In this document: in pieces, positions 47,006-55,188 of the stretch
Numbering within the stretch: the first letter of the stretch is position 1
Layout of the letters: every line of letters begins with the position of its first letter
Source of the DNA: Cellulomonas sp. WB94
GTDB lineage: Bacteria; Actinomycetota; Actinomycetes; Actinomycetales; Cellulomonadaceae
Assembly: GCF_003115775.1 (NCBI RefSeq)
Contig: NZ_QEES01000003.1
Coordinates: forward strand, 62,001 to 126,000
Direction: 5' to 3'
Length of the DNA stretch: 64,000 nucleotides
The notes under the pieces: generated by a model
The model's input: the letters and a program-made list of their open reading frames with translations, nothing else
What the model was told of the DNA's origin: nothing
Database searches by the model: none
Program-made: the position numbers and the translations under genes

Positions 47006-48295
47006 TCACGCCGGGAGGAGGACCGCCACGCACTCGACGTGGTGCGTCATCGGGAACAGGTCGAACGCCCGCACGTCGCCCAGCGTGTAGCCGGCGCCCG
47101 CGAAGTAGGCGATGTCGCGAGCGAGTGCCGCGGGGTCGCACGCCACGTACACGACCCGCTCGGGCCGCAGCGCGGCGATCGCCTCGACGACCACCCGACC
47201 CGCACCGACGCGCGGCGGGTCGAGGACGACGACGTCGGCGTGCACGACGCTCGAGCTCGAGTCGTCCTCACCGGTCATGACCCGTCCGACGTCGCCCTGG
47301 AGCAGCTCGACGTTCGGACGGTCGTGCACGACCCGGCGGGCGTCGCGGACGGCCCGGGCATCGCCCTCGACCGCGACGACGGCACCTGTGGGCCCGACGG
47401 CCTCGGAGATCGGCACGGTGAACAGCCCCGAGCCGGAGTACAGGTCGAGCACCGTGGCGCCCTCGACGTCGCCCAGCGCCTCGAGCACGGCGCGCGCAAG
47501 GACGCCGGGCGCCTCGCGGTGGACCTGCCAGAAGGCGCTGGCACCGACCCGGAACACATGGGTGCGGCCGGCGATCTCGACGATCTCGTTGACCGAGGAC
47601 CGGGCGTTCGGGCGGGGGTCCGGGCGGCCACGGCGCAGGTCGAAGGGTTCGCCGTCGACCAGGACGAGCGGCGCGTCGCCGCCCGCGGGGGCCACGGCCT
47701 CGATGCGCGCACCGGGTCGCCACGTCTTGGAGAACAGGTCGAGCGCGACGATGGCCTCGCTCGCGAGCGGCATCGAGTCCAGCGCCAGCACGTCGTGCGA
47801 GCGGAACTTGCTCATGCCGGCCCGCCCCGAGGCGTCCGCCACGAGCTCGATGCGGGTGCGCCAGCCGAGCCCGCCACGCTCGTCGTCGCCGGGAGCCCCC
47901 TCGACGGGGACCTCGCGCTCGACGTGCGCCAGCCTGCTCAGCTGCTCGGCGATGACTGTCGACTTCCAGGCGCGCTGCGCGGGGAGGGCGACGTGAGCGA
48001 GCTCACCGCCACCCACTCCCCCGGGACCCGCAGCAGGCCAGGCCGACGGCACGCGATCCGGCGACGCCACGAGGACCTCGACCGCGTCGGCGCGCCAGAA
48101 CGTCGCACCCTCGCCGGACTCGGTCAGACGCGCGAGCACCCGCTCGCCCGGCAGGGTGTGCCGCACGAAGACGACGCGGCCCCGGCCGGGGCCGTCCGCA
48201 CCAGACGTCCCGTCGTCCACCGCATCCAGGCGTGCCACGCAGTGCCCGCCGTGCGCGATGGGGCCGATCTCGAGCTCAATCAGGTCAGAGTCCAC
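47006..48295 (-). CDS. Class I SAM-dependent RNA methyltransferase (TrmA/RlmD-like, TRAM domain)
   Basis: A 429-residue 5-methyluridine-type RNA methyltransferase. TRAM beta-barrel at the N-terminus (LIELEIGPIAHGGHCVARLD). SAM motif I is VLDLYSGSGLFTVPI, motif IV is VVLDPPRVGAG, and the catalytic cysteine lies in YVACDPAALARD. It lacks the 4Fe-4S cysteine cluster that RlmD/RumA carry, so the target (tRNA U54 or 23S rRNA) is open. GTG start overlaps the upstream transporter stop by 11 bp, indicating one operon; the last product residues HHVECVAVLLPA match family ends. Confidence 0.9.
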   Translation of the reverse strand: MDSDLIELEIGPIAHGGHCVARLDAVDDGTSGADGPGRGRVVFVRHTLPGERVLARLTESGEGATFWRADAVEVLVASPDRVPSAWPAAGPGGVGGGELAHVALPAQRAWKSTVIAEQLSRLAHVEREVPVEGAPGDDERGGLGWRTRIELVADASGRAGMSKFRSHDVLALDSMPLASEAIVALDLFSKTWRPGARIEAVAPAGGDAPLVLVDGEPFDLRRGRPDPRPNARSSVNEIVEIAGRTHVFRVGASAFWQVHREAPGVLARAVLEALGDVEGATVLDLYSGSGLFTVPISEAVGPTGAVVAVEGDARAVRDARRVVHDRPNVELLQGDVGRVMTGEDDSSSSVVHADVVVLDPPRVGAGRVVVEAIAALRPERVVYVACDPAALARDIAYFAGAGYTLGDVRAFDLFPMTHHVECVAVLLPA

Positions 48296-50288
48296 GCGGA
48301 ACCGTACCCCGGACCCGGTCCTCGAGCCCCGTCTGCCCGTGGGTGGACGCGAGCTGCCACGGCACGGAGGCGACGACGACGCCCGGCGTGAACAGCAGCC
48401 GGCCCTTGAGCCGCAGCGCGCTCTGGTTGTGCAGGAGCTGCTCCCACCAGTGCCCGACGACGTACTCCGGGATGTACACGACGACGAGGTCGCGCGGGCT
48501 CTCGCGCCGGATCGAGCGCACGTACGTCAGGATCGGGCGCGTGATCTCGCGGAAGGGCGAGTCCAGCACCTTGAGCGGGACGGGCAGGTCGAGGCTCTCC
48601 CACTCTGCCTGCAGCGCCGCGACGGCATCCGGCTCGACGCCCACCGTGACCGCCTCGAGCACCTGCGGCCGGGAGGCCCGCGCGTAGGCGATCGCACGCA
48701 TCGTCGGGCGGTGCAGGTGCGAGACGAGCACGATCGCGTGCACGCGGCTCGGCAGGGCCCGGGCGGACTCGGCATCGACACCGAGAGCGAGCTCGGACCG
48801 GACGGCGTCGTAGTGCCCGCGGATCCCCCGCATGACCACGAACACCGCCCCCATGGCCAGGATCGCGATGTACGCACCGTGCGTGAACTTCGTCGCCAGC
48901 ACGACGAGCAGGACCGTCCCGGTCATGCCGAAGCCGATCGAGTTGATCACCCGCGAGCGCCGCATCCGAGCCCGTGCACGCGGGTCGGGCTCGGTGCCCA
49001 GCTCGCGCGTCCAGTGCTTGATCATCCCGAGCTGGCTGAGCGTGAACGACACGAACACACCGACGATGTACAGCTGGATGAGGCGCGTCACCTCGGCGTC
49101 GAACGCCACGATGAGCGCGATGGCCGCCGCAGCGAGGGTGAGGATGCCGTTGGAGAACGCGAGCCGGTCGCCGCGCGTGTGCAGCTGGCGCGGCAGGTAG
49201 CCGTCGCGCGCCAGGATCGAGCCGAGGACCGGGAAGCCGTTGAACGCGGTGTTGGCGGCGAGCACCAGGATGATCCCCGTGACGACGGCGACGGCGTAGA
49301 ACGCGATCGGCATCCCTTGGAAGATCGTCTCGGCGAGCTGTCCGATGACCGGGTGCTGCACGTAGGAGTCCCCCACGGGGATCCCGTCACGCAGCAGCTC
49401 CGTCGCCGGGAACTCCACGAAGTGGACGCCCGTGACCCGGGCGAGGAACAGGATCGACGTCATGAACAGTGCGGAGACCATCCCCAGCAGGGCGAGCGTC
49501 GTGGCCGCGTTCTTCGACTTCGGCTTCTTGAACGCGGGCACCCCGTTGCTGATCGCCTCGACGCCGGTCAGGGCCGCAGACCCGGACGCGAACGCCCGCA
49601 GGACGAGGAACACGCCGGCCGCGCCCGTCAGACCCTGGTCGAACGCGGAGGTGGGCACGATGTCGAGCTGCGCGCTCGCCGCCATCGGCAGGTTGCCCAG
49701 CACGTAGCGGACCAGCCCGACGATGGCCGTCGTCCCCACGGCGAGCATGTACAGGTAGACGGGGATCGCGAAGGCTGTCCCCGACTCCTTGACGCCGCGC
49801 AGGTTCACCAGCGTGATCAGCACGACGAGGATGATCGCGAAGACCATCTCGTGCCCTCGCAGGGCTGGCAGCGCCGACGACGCGTAGTGCGCGCCCGCGG
49901 AGATCGACACGGCCACCGTCAGCACGTAGTCGACGAGCAGCGCGCTCGCGACGGTCACACCGGCCGTCGGCCCGAGGTTCACGGTCGCGACCTCGTAGTC
50001 GCCACCACCCGACGGGTAGGCGTGGACGTTCTGCCGGTACGACGCGATCACCGTGACCATCACGATGACAACCGCCAGGCCGACCCACGGGGAGATGGCT
50101 GTGGCGGTCAGGCCTGCGACCGCGAGCGTGAGCAGGACCTCGTCCGGCGCGTACGCCACGGAGGACAGCGCGTCCGACGCGAACACGGGCAGCGCGATCC
50201 GCTTGGGGAGCAGGGTGTGGCCGAGCCGGTCGCTGCGGACGGGCCGTCCGAGCAGCAGGCGTTTGGCGGTATCCGCAATGTCCGACAC
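48285..50288 (-). CDS. KimA-like potassium/proton symporter (APC superfamily)
   Basis: A 667-residue membrane protein: about 12 helices (residues 25-460) plus a roughly 180-residue soluble C-terminal domain. RLLLGRPVRSDRLGHTLL, FASDALSSVAYAPDE, YPSGGGDYEVA and LLVDYVLTVAVSISAG match, from memory, Bacillus KimA, a high-affinity K(+) importer, better than ordinary amino acid permeases. Many databases simply call these APC permeases. TAGCAT lies 8 nt before the GTG, supporting a leaderless start. It diverges from two RCK-domain genes, which fits potassium transport. Confidence 0.82.
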   Translation of the reverse strand: MSDIADTAKRLLLGRPVRSDRLGHTLLPKRIALPVFASDALSSVAYAPDEVLLTLAVAGLTATAISPWVGLAVVIVMVTVIASYRQNVHAYPSGGGDYEVATVNLGPTAGVTVASALLVDYVLTVAVSISAGAHYASSALPALRGHEMVFAIILVVLITLVNLRGVKESGTAFAIPVYLYMLAVGTTAIVGLVRYVLGNLPMAASAQLDIVPTSAFDQGLTGAAGVFLVLRAFASGSAALTGVEAISNGVPAFKKPKSKNAATTLALLGMVSALFMTSILFLARVTGVHFVEFPATELLRDGIPVGDSYVQHPVIGQLAETIFQGMPIAFYAVAVVTGIILVLAANTAFNGFPVLGSILARDGYLPRQLHTRGDRLAFSNGILTLAAAAIALIVAFDAEVTRLIQLYIVGVFVSFTLSQLGMIKHWTRELGTEPDPRARARMRRSRVINSIGFGMTGTVLLVVLATKFTHGAYIAILAMGAVFVVMRGIRGHYDAVRSELALGVDAESARALPSRVHAIVLVSHLHRPTMRAIAYARASRPQVLEAVTVGVEPDAVAALQAEWESLDLPVPLKVLDSPFREITRPILTYVRSIRRESPRDLVVVYIPEYVVGHWWEQLLHNQSALRLKGRLLFTPGVVVASVPWQLASTHGQTGLEDRVRGTVPRGL

Positions 50289-50296
50289 GGGAGCCC

Positions 50297-50302
50297 ATGC
50301 TA
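50297..50302 (-). promoter_or_regulatory. -10 element of the KimA-like gene (leaderless)
   Basis: TAGCAT (minus strand) ends 8 nt before the GTG at 50288. It supports that start over the longer in-frame extensions upstream. Confidence 0.55.
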
Positions 50303-50371
50303 GGCCAGCGCACCCCGGACTTCGCGCCGACCGGTGGCGTCCGCGGGACGGCGGCGACGTCCACCCTGGTA

Positions 50372-50377
50372 TAGCGT
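50372..50377 (+). promoter_or_regulatory. -10 element of the first trkA-type gene (leaderless)
   Basis: TAGCGT (within TATAGCGT) ends 8 nt before the GTG at 50386. The two divergent promoters share a 97-bp region. Confidence 0.55.
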
Positions 50378-50385
50378 GACCGGCT

Positions 50386-51051
50386 GTGCACTTCGTCATC
50401 ATGGGCTGCGGCCGGGTCGGAGCGACTCTTGCCCAGTCGCTCGAGGGACAAGGCCACTCTGTGGCCGTCATCGACCAGAACCCCGAGGCGTTCCGGCGCC
50501 TCGACGCGGAGTTCTCCGGCAACAAGGTCACGGGTCTCGGCTTCGACCGCGACACGCTGCAGCAGGCCGGGATCGAGGACGCCTACGGTTTCGCGGCCGT
50601 GTCCGACGGCGACAACTCCAACATCCTCGCGGCACGCGTCGTGCGCGAGAAGTACGGGGTCGACAACGTCGTGGCGCGCATCTACGACCCGCACCGCGCC
50701 GAGATCTACCAGCGTCTGGGCATCCCGACGGTCGCGACCGTCCGGTGGACGGCCGACCAGGTGCTGCGCCGCCTGCTCCCGATGGGGGCGACGGAAGAGC
50801 ACCGCGACTCGTCCGGCCACATCGTGCTCGCTCAGGTCGACGTCCACCCCGGGTGGGTCGGTCGGCCGCTGCGAGCCCTCGAGGAGGCCAGCGGCGCCCG
50901 CGTCGCGTACGTGACGCGCTACGGCGACGGCGTCCTGCCGACGCCGGCCACCGTCATGCAGGAGAACGACACCGTGCACGTCCTGCTGCGCACCGACGAG
51001 GCCCACCACGTCGAGCGCACGCTCACCCACGCACCGGAGGTCTCCGCATGA
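50386..51051 (+). CDS. TrkA family (RCK) potassium regulator, CeoB-like
   Basis: A 221-residue cytosolic gating subunit. RCK_N Rossmann domain with HFVIMGCGRVGATLAQSL (residues 2-19) and acidic D30 end of beta-2; RCK_C domain begins near residue 140 (HIVLAQVDVHPGWVGRPLRALEE). The single RCK pair indicates a partner subunit; the next gene encodes it. Mycobacterial CeoB/CeoC are similar. It binds NAD(H)/ATP and gates a potassium transporter, presumably TrkH/KtrB-like or the KimA-like neighbour. Confidence 0.9.
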   Translation: MHFVIMGCGRVGATLAQSLEGQGHSVAVIDQNPEAFRRLDAEFSGNKVTGLGFDRDTLQQAGIEDAYGFAAVSDGDNSNILAARVVREKYGVDNVVARIYDPHRAEIYQRLGIPTVATVRWTADQVLRRLLPMGATEEHRDSSGHIVLAQVDVHPGWVGRPLRALEEASGARVAYVTRYGDGVLPTPATVMQENDTVHVLLRTDEAHHVERTLTHAPEVSA

Positions 51052-51722
51052 GGGTCGTCATCGCTGGAGCCGGTTCCGTCGGGCGCTCGATCGCGCGCGA
51101 GCTCCTCGGCCACGGTCACGAGGTCACCCTCATCGACCGGCAGCCGTCCGCGATGCGCATCGCGCAGGTCCCGGATGCCGAGTGGCTGCTCGCGGACGCG
51201 TGCGAGCTCCCCACCCTCACGCAGGCCAAGGTCGACGAGTGCGACGTCGTCGTCGCCGCGACCGGTGACGACAAGGCCAACCTGGTCATCGCGCTGCTCG
51301 CGAAGACTGAGTACGGAGTGCCGCGCACGGTGGCCCGCGTCAACAACCCCAAGAACGAGTGGATGTTCGACGAGGCGTGGGGCGTGGACGTCGCCGTGTC
51401 GACCCCGCGCATCATGACGGCGATGGTCGAGGAGGCCGTCGCGGTCGGCGACCTCGTGCGGATCTTCACGTTCCACCAGTCCGGTGCGGACATCCTCGAG
51501 CTGACGCTCCCGGTCGAGTCCGCGCTGGTCGGCGTGCGCGTCGGTCAGGTGATCTGGCCCGCGGACACGGTGCTCGCGTGCATCATCCGGGGTGACCGGC
51601 CGATCGCCCCGAGCATCGACGACACGCTCGAGGCCCACGACGAGCTGATGTTCGTCACGGGTCGAGAGGCGGACGAGAAGGAGCTCGAACGGCTCCTGAC
51701 CCACGGACCATCAGCCACGTGA
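51048..51722 (+). CDS. TrkA family (RCK) potassium regulator, CeoC-like
   Basis: A 224-residue RCK protein: MRVVIAGAGSVGRSIARELLGHGHEVTLIDRQ, split as GAGSVG fingerprint (7-12) and D30. The RCK_C part begins near 143 (ADILELTLPVESALVGVRVG). ATGA overlap with the upstream paralogue and CCGGAGG before the start show coupling, so the two likely form a heteromeric ring. The last 68 bp overlap the 3' end of the convergent DUF3159 gene, a rare arrangement. Confidence 0.9.
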   Translation: MRVVIAGAGSVGRSIARELLGHGHEVTLIDRQPSAMRIAQVPDAEWLLADACELPTLTQAKVDECDVVVAATGDDKANLVIALLAKTEYGVPRTVARVNNPKNEWMFDEAWGVDVAVSTPRIMTAMVEEAVAVGDLVRIFTFHQSGADILELTLPVESALVGVRVGQVIWPADTVLACIIRGDRPIAPSIDDTLEAHDELMFVTGREADEKELERLLTHGPSAT

Positions 51723-52392
51723 CCCACAGGCCGACCGCGAACAGCGGGACGCCCATCACGAGCTTGGCGGTACCGAGCCACCCGACCGCGTCGCTGCCCT
51801 GCAGGTAGAGCGGGACCTGCACGGCGAGCCGCAGGCCGAACACCGCCGCCCACAGCCACGTCGCCCACGCGTACCGGCGGCGAGCCCCACGGGCCTCCGG
51901 ACGGGTTCGCCACGACATGTCCTCGCCGCGGACCAGGCTCACGACCACCCCGACGGCCGGCCATCCGACCAGGACCGAGGCGGCCGCGCCCACGCACCAC
52001 GCGATGTTGACTCCGAGGCCCCACGCGAAGAAGTTCTGCGCCTCACCGGTGCGCCAGGCCCACACGACACCGATCGCCACGCCGAGGACGCCGGAGAACG
52101 CCTGGGTGACCGCTGTCCTCTGCACGAGTCGCACGACCACGGCGGCCAGGGCCAGCCCGGCGGACGCGATCAGCGACGGGGCGAGCCGGTGCGTGGCGAC
52201 GAACACCACGACGAAGACGAGGCCCGGCAGCGCCGACTCGACCAGCCCGCGCACGCCGCCGATCGCCTCGGTGAACGAGAACTCCTCGCCGGCGATCATC
52301 CGCACGCCGCGCGCGCCCGCGAGCGGGGCCGCGGGTCCAGCCGGTTCCGCCGGGGCCGGTTCGGGCTGCGAGGCCTCCACGAGCTCACTCAC
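51655..52392 (-). CDS. DUF3159 integral membrane protein
   Basis: A 245-residue actinobacterial membrane protein with about six hydrophobic helices after a Pro/Ala/Glu-rich 30-residue head. GVRGLVESALPGLVFVVVFV and WATWLWAAVFGLRLAVQVPLYL are the DUF3159 core. Role unknown. It is downstream of the OB-fold gene (8-bp overlap). Its stop lies inside the last codons of the convergent trkA gene. GTG start at 52392. Confidence 0.88.
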   Translation of the reverse strand: MSELVEASQPEPAPAEPAGPAAPLAGARGVRMIAGEEFSFTEAIGGVRGLVESALPGLVFVVVFVATHRLAPSLIASAGLALAAVVVRLVQRTAVTQAFSGVLGVAIGVVWAWRTGEAQNFFAWGLGVNIAWCVGAAASVLVGWPAVGVVVSLVRGEDMSWRTRPEARGARRRYAWATWLWAAVFGLRLAVQVPLYLQGSDAVGWLGTAKLVMGVPLFAVGLWVTWLMVRGSGAVRAPSRPPLDP

Positions 52393-52753
52393 CGGGTCGG
52401 GGCCGCAGCTCGTAGCGCGGGTTGAAGACCGTCGGGCGCCCTGCGATGTCGCAGACGAACCCGTCGATGCGCAGGCGCCGCCCGGGGTTGATGCCGGCGA
52501 TCGCTCGGCGGCCGAGCCAGACCAGGTCGAGGGTGCCGCTGCCGTCGTAGAGCTCGGCCTCGAGCGCGGGAACTCCCTCGCGCGGTCGCAGGGTGACGGA
52601 CCGCAGCACGCCGGACACGCTGACGCGGTGGCGGTCGCTCACCTTGTCCACCGCGACGCAGCCGACCGTCTGCTTCGCCTCGGCGCGCTCCTCGGCGGCC
52701 TCGATCTCGGACTGGGACTCGAACGCCCGGTGCAGGACCTCGCGCAGGCTCAT
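52385..52753 (-). CDS. OB-fold nucleic acid-binding domain protein
   Basis: A 122-residue protein with an OB fold of the RecG/tRNA anticodon-like type: VSVSGVLRSVTLRP, then VPALEAELYDGSGTLDLVWLGRRAIAG, then GRRLRIDGFVCDIAGRPTVFNPRYEL. It probably binds single-stranded nucleic acid, but its cellular task is unknown. It is tied by 4-8 bp overlaps to DUF3710 upstream and DUF3159 downstream, a common actinobacterial set. Confidence 0.86.
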   Translation of the reverse strand: MSLREVLHRAFESQSEIEAAEERAEAKQTVGCVAVDKVSDRHRVSVSGVLRSVTLRPREGVPALEAELYDGSGTLDLVWLGRRAIAGINPGRRLRIDGFVCDIAGRPTVFNPRYELRPRPGE

Positions 52754-53541
52754 CGGATCTCCGTGATCTCCGGACCCCGGGCCATGGGGTCGAACGAGGG
52801 TGACGACGGCTCGGCGGCGTCCGGCACGATCGCCGGCCGCTCACCGGGGATGCGCAGCGGGAGCAGGTCGCGCGGAGCGCACGCCTCGGCACCTCGGACG
52901 ACGACGATGTCGGAGAAGATCCGCTCGATCGCCTCGGCGGCCGCCGGGTCGACGGCAGCCTTGCCCGTCACGACCCCGCGCACGAACCAGCGCGGGCCGT
53001 CGGCGCCGATGAACCTCGCGGGGCGGTGGCCCGTGCGTCCCTCGGCCGTGCGGACGGGCAGCCTGGCGAGCAGCTCGCGACCGAAGGGCCCAGGAAGGTC
53101 GTCGGCCGAACCGCCCTGCTTGATCACCGACTCGGCGATCTCGGCCCGGATGTCGTCCCAGATCCCCTCGGTCCGCGGTGCCGCGAACGCCTGGATCTGG
53201 AGCGTGGAGCCCTCGACGCTGACCGCGGCCGCCGAGACGGCACCGGTGGCCTTGTCGATCTCCATGCGCAGCTCCATGCCCTGGACCGCGGGCAGCAGGA
53301 TCGCGCCGAGGTCCACCCGGGGACCGGCCCCGGGCGCGTCGTCGACGTCCCACGGGCCCCCGGTGCGCACCGCCGCGGCGTGCGCCTCCGTGACCTGGCC
53401 GTTCGTCGCCGCATCGTCGGTCCCAGCGTCGAGCGCGTCGTCGTCGACGACCGCGTCCTCGACGTCCTGGCCCTCGACGGCGTTCTCGACCCCTGCGTCC
53501 TCGGCGGTACGCCCGTGCGTACCGCGCCGGAAAAGACCCAC
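52750..53541 (-). CDS. DUF3710 family protein
   Basis: A 263-residue actinobacterial protein. A charged low-complexity head rich in Asp/Glu (residues 12-55) precedes the conserved domain: GPWDVDDAPGAGPRVDLGAILLP, LQIQAFAAPRTEGIWDDIRAEIAES and RWFVRGVVTGKAAVDP. Function unknown. I take the GTG at 53541 (MGLFRRGTHGR) because GAGGGA precedes it and homologues start with MGLFRR; a GTG at 53568 would be longer. Its ATGA-type end overlaps the OB-fold gene. Confidence 0.86.
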   Translation of the reverse strand: MGLFRRGTHGRTAEDAGVENAVEGQDVEDAVVDDDALDAGTDDAATNGQVTEAHAAAVRTGGPWDVDDAPGAGPRVDLGAILLPAVQGMELRMEIDKATGAVSAAAVSVEGSTLQIQAFAAPRTEGIWDDIRAEIAESVIKQGGSADDLPGPFGRELLARLPVRTAEGRTGHRPARFIGADGPRWFVRGVVTGKAAVDPAAAEAIERIFSDIVVVRGAEACAPRDLLPLRIPGERPAIVPDAAEPSSPSFDPMARGPEITEIR

Positions 53542-53634
53542 AGCTCGTCCCTCTTTCGAAGATGTCACCCGCCCTGGGGTACCCCACGACAGTAATCCGC
53601 CCCTGCCCCGTGTCCAGCGCGGGCGCGCAGGGCG

Positions 53635-54111
53635 TCAGGCGGTCGGCGTACCGGCCGACTTCCATCCGCCGCTCGAGCCGAACCCGCCGTCGCCGCGGTG
53701 CGACCCCGGCAGCCGTTCGGCCTCGACGAACCGCGCCCGCTCGACGGCCTGGATCACGAGCTGGGCGATCCGGTCACCCCGGTGCAGGACGACAGGCTCG
53801 GCCTGGTCGGTGTTGAGCAGCGTCACCGCGATCTCCCCGCGGTAGCCGGCATCGACCGTTCCCGGGGCGTTGACGATCGTCAGCCCGTGGCGAGCGGCGA
53901 GCCCCGAGCGCGGGTGCACGAACGCGGCGTACCCGTCCGGCAGGGCGATCGCGATGCCGGTCGGCACCGTCGCGCGGCCCTGCGGCGGGATCACGACGTC
54001 GACCCGGGTCACGAGATCGGCGCCCGCGTCGCCGGGGTGGGCGTAGCTCGGCACCGGCACCCCGTCGTCGAGCCGCAGGAGCAGTACCTCAAGAGTCGTG
54101 TCGCCCGTCAC
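53635..54111 (-). CDS. dut: dUTP diphosphatase
   Basis: A 158-residue trimeric dUTPase that hydrolyses dUTP to dUMP and PPi, keeping uracil out of DNA and feeding dTMP synthesis. The five family motifs appear in order: motif [12 protein letters not shown], motif [14 protein letters not shown], motif [17 protein letters not shown], motif [14 protein letters not shown], and motif [13 protein letters not shown] -10, TAGGGT, lies 8 nt before the GTG, suggesting a leaderless mRNA. It is just after DUF3710 in the usual actinobacterial order. Confidence 0.97.
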   Translation of the reverse strand: MTGDTTLEVLLLRLDDGVPVPSYAHPGDAGADLVTRVDVVIPPQGRATVPTGIAIALPDGYAAFVHPRSGLAARHGLTIVNAPGTVDAGYRGEIAVTLLNTDQAEPVVLHRGDRIAQLVIQAVERARFVEAERLPGSHRGDGGFGSSGGWKSAGTPTA

Positions 54112-54119
54112 GGGGCCCG

Positions 54120-54125
54120 ACCCTA
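54120..54125 (-). promoter_or_regulatory. -10 element of dut (leaderless)
   Basis: TAGGGT (minus strand) ends 8 nt before the GTG start of dut. Confidence 0.55.
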
Positions 54126-54170
54126 CCGTCTGATCGTGACCGTCCGATCCTGGGTGGGATGCTTGGTCGC

Positions 54171-54650
54171 ATGCCTGCCGATCTTCACCGCCCGACGTCC
54201 GCGCTCTTCGCCGAGCGGCTGCGACCGGGGCCCGGGATGTGGATCGTGACCGTCGGCCTCGCCGGCATGCTGATGATCTCGTTCGTCCCGCTCGGGCTCG
54301 GGCTCGCGCTGGGCCTCGGTGCAGCGGCTCTCGTCGCGGGCGCCGTGCTGGGCCTCGCCACCGCCCCACGGATCGAGGTGGCGGGCGGCGAGCTGCGGGC
54401 GGGTTCGGCCCACATCCCGCTCGACCTGCTCGGCCCTGTGCGCGTCCTGGATCGTGCGGCGACCCGGTACGAGCTCGGACCGGCGCTCGACGCGCGCGCG
54501 TACGTGTGCCTGCGGTCGTGGATCCCCACGGCCGTCCGCATCGAGGTCGAGGACCCGCAGGACCCCACCCCGTACTGGCTCGTCTCGACTCGCCGCCCGC
54601 AGGCGTTGGTCGCCGTGCTCGCGCAGCAGTCGGCACCGACCGGGCCGTGA
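54171..54650 (+). CDS. DUF3093 membrane-anchored protein
   Basis: A 159-residue protein with two adjacent hydrophobic helices (about 25-58) and a soluble C-terminal domain ([21 protein letters not shown] and [32 protein letters not shown] in parts). This is the DUF3093 pattern, paired divergently with dut in many actinobacteria. Function unknown. I use ATG 54171 (MPADLHRP); an ATG at 54159 would add four residues. A GATGCT 7 nt upstream may be a weak leaderless -10. Confidence 0.83.
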   Translation: MPADLHRPTSALFAERLRPGPGMWIVTVGLAGMLMISFVPLGLGLALGLGAAALVAGAVLGLATAPRIEVAGGELRAGSAHIPLDLLGPVRVLDRAATRYELGPALDARAYVCLRSWIPTAVRIEVEDPQDPTPYWLVSTRRPQALVAVLAQQSAPTGP

Positions 54651-54656
54651 CGCATC

Positions 54657-54693
54657 GAGGCCAGGAGCCCGGTCTTCCGGAGCTCCTGGCCTC
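54657..54693. terminator. Bidirectional terminator hairpin
   Basis: GAGGCCAGGAGC (54657-54668) pairs perfectly with GCTCCTGGCCTC (54682-54693), 12 bp; an inner CCGG-tctt-CCGG adds a further 4 bp. It lies between the convergent DUF3093 and DUF4193 stops. Confidence 0.8.
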
Positions 54694-54729
54694 GCGTGCG
54701 TCAGTGCGTCGTGCGGTGGTCGTTCGGGG

Positions 54730-55029
54730 TCAGGCCGCGCACTCGGAGCAGACGGGCTGGCCGTCCTTCTCGTACGCGAGCTGGCTGCGGTGGTGGACGA
54801 GATAGCACCGGGTGCAGGTGAATTCGTCCGCCTGACGCGGAAGCACCCGGACCGACAGCTCCTCGCCGGAGAGATCGGCTCCGGGGAGCTCGAATCCTTC
54901 GGCAGCTTCGGTCTCGTCCTCGTCCACCACGCCCGAGTTCTTGTCGGAGCGCCGGGCCTGGAGCTCCTGGAGCGAGTCCTCGCTCAGGTCCTCCTCGGTC
55001 TTGCGCGGGGCGTCGTAGTCGGTTGCCAT
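54730..55029 (-). CDS. DUF4193 zinc-ribbon protein
   Basis: A 99-residue acidic protein. An N-terminal ATDYDAPRKTEEDLSEDSLQ and the C-terminal four-cysteine ribbon (CTRC and CSEC, about 19 residues apart) define DUF4193, an abundant, conserved actinobacterial family of unknown function. The -10 candidate TATGGT lies about 95 nt upstream with possible long leader. Start ATG at 55029 gives the standard MATDYDAPRK opening. Confidence 0.88.
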   Translation of the reverse strand: MATDYDAPRKTEEDLSEDSLQELQARRSDKNSGVVDEDETEAAEGFELPGADLSGEELSVRVLPRQADEFTCTRCYLVHHRSQLAYEKDGQPVCSECAA

Positions 55030-55188
55030 CTGCGGGTTCACACTCCGGTCGTGTCGGCGGATCGTCGTACGCGGGATCAATGCTTCGGCGCTGCACTTTG
55101 TTCCCGCGGCGGTGGGATTCTGCACCATATTTGCCCGCCGCGCACCCGCACGCTGCCAGGGCACGACGACGACCACCCCGGCGCGGGC

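Noticed and set aside
50289-50385. A ydaO-type c-di-AMP riboswitch upstream of the KimA-like gene.
   Set aside because: The divergent gap is only 97 bp and the -10 lies 8 nt before the start codon, leaving no room for a leader.
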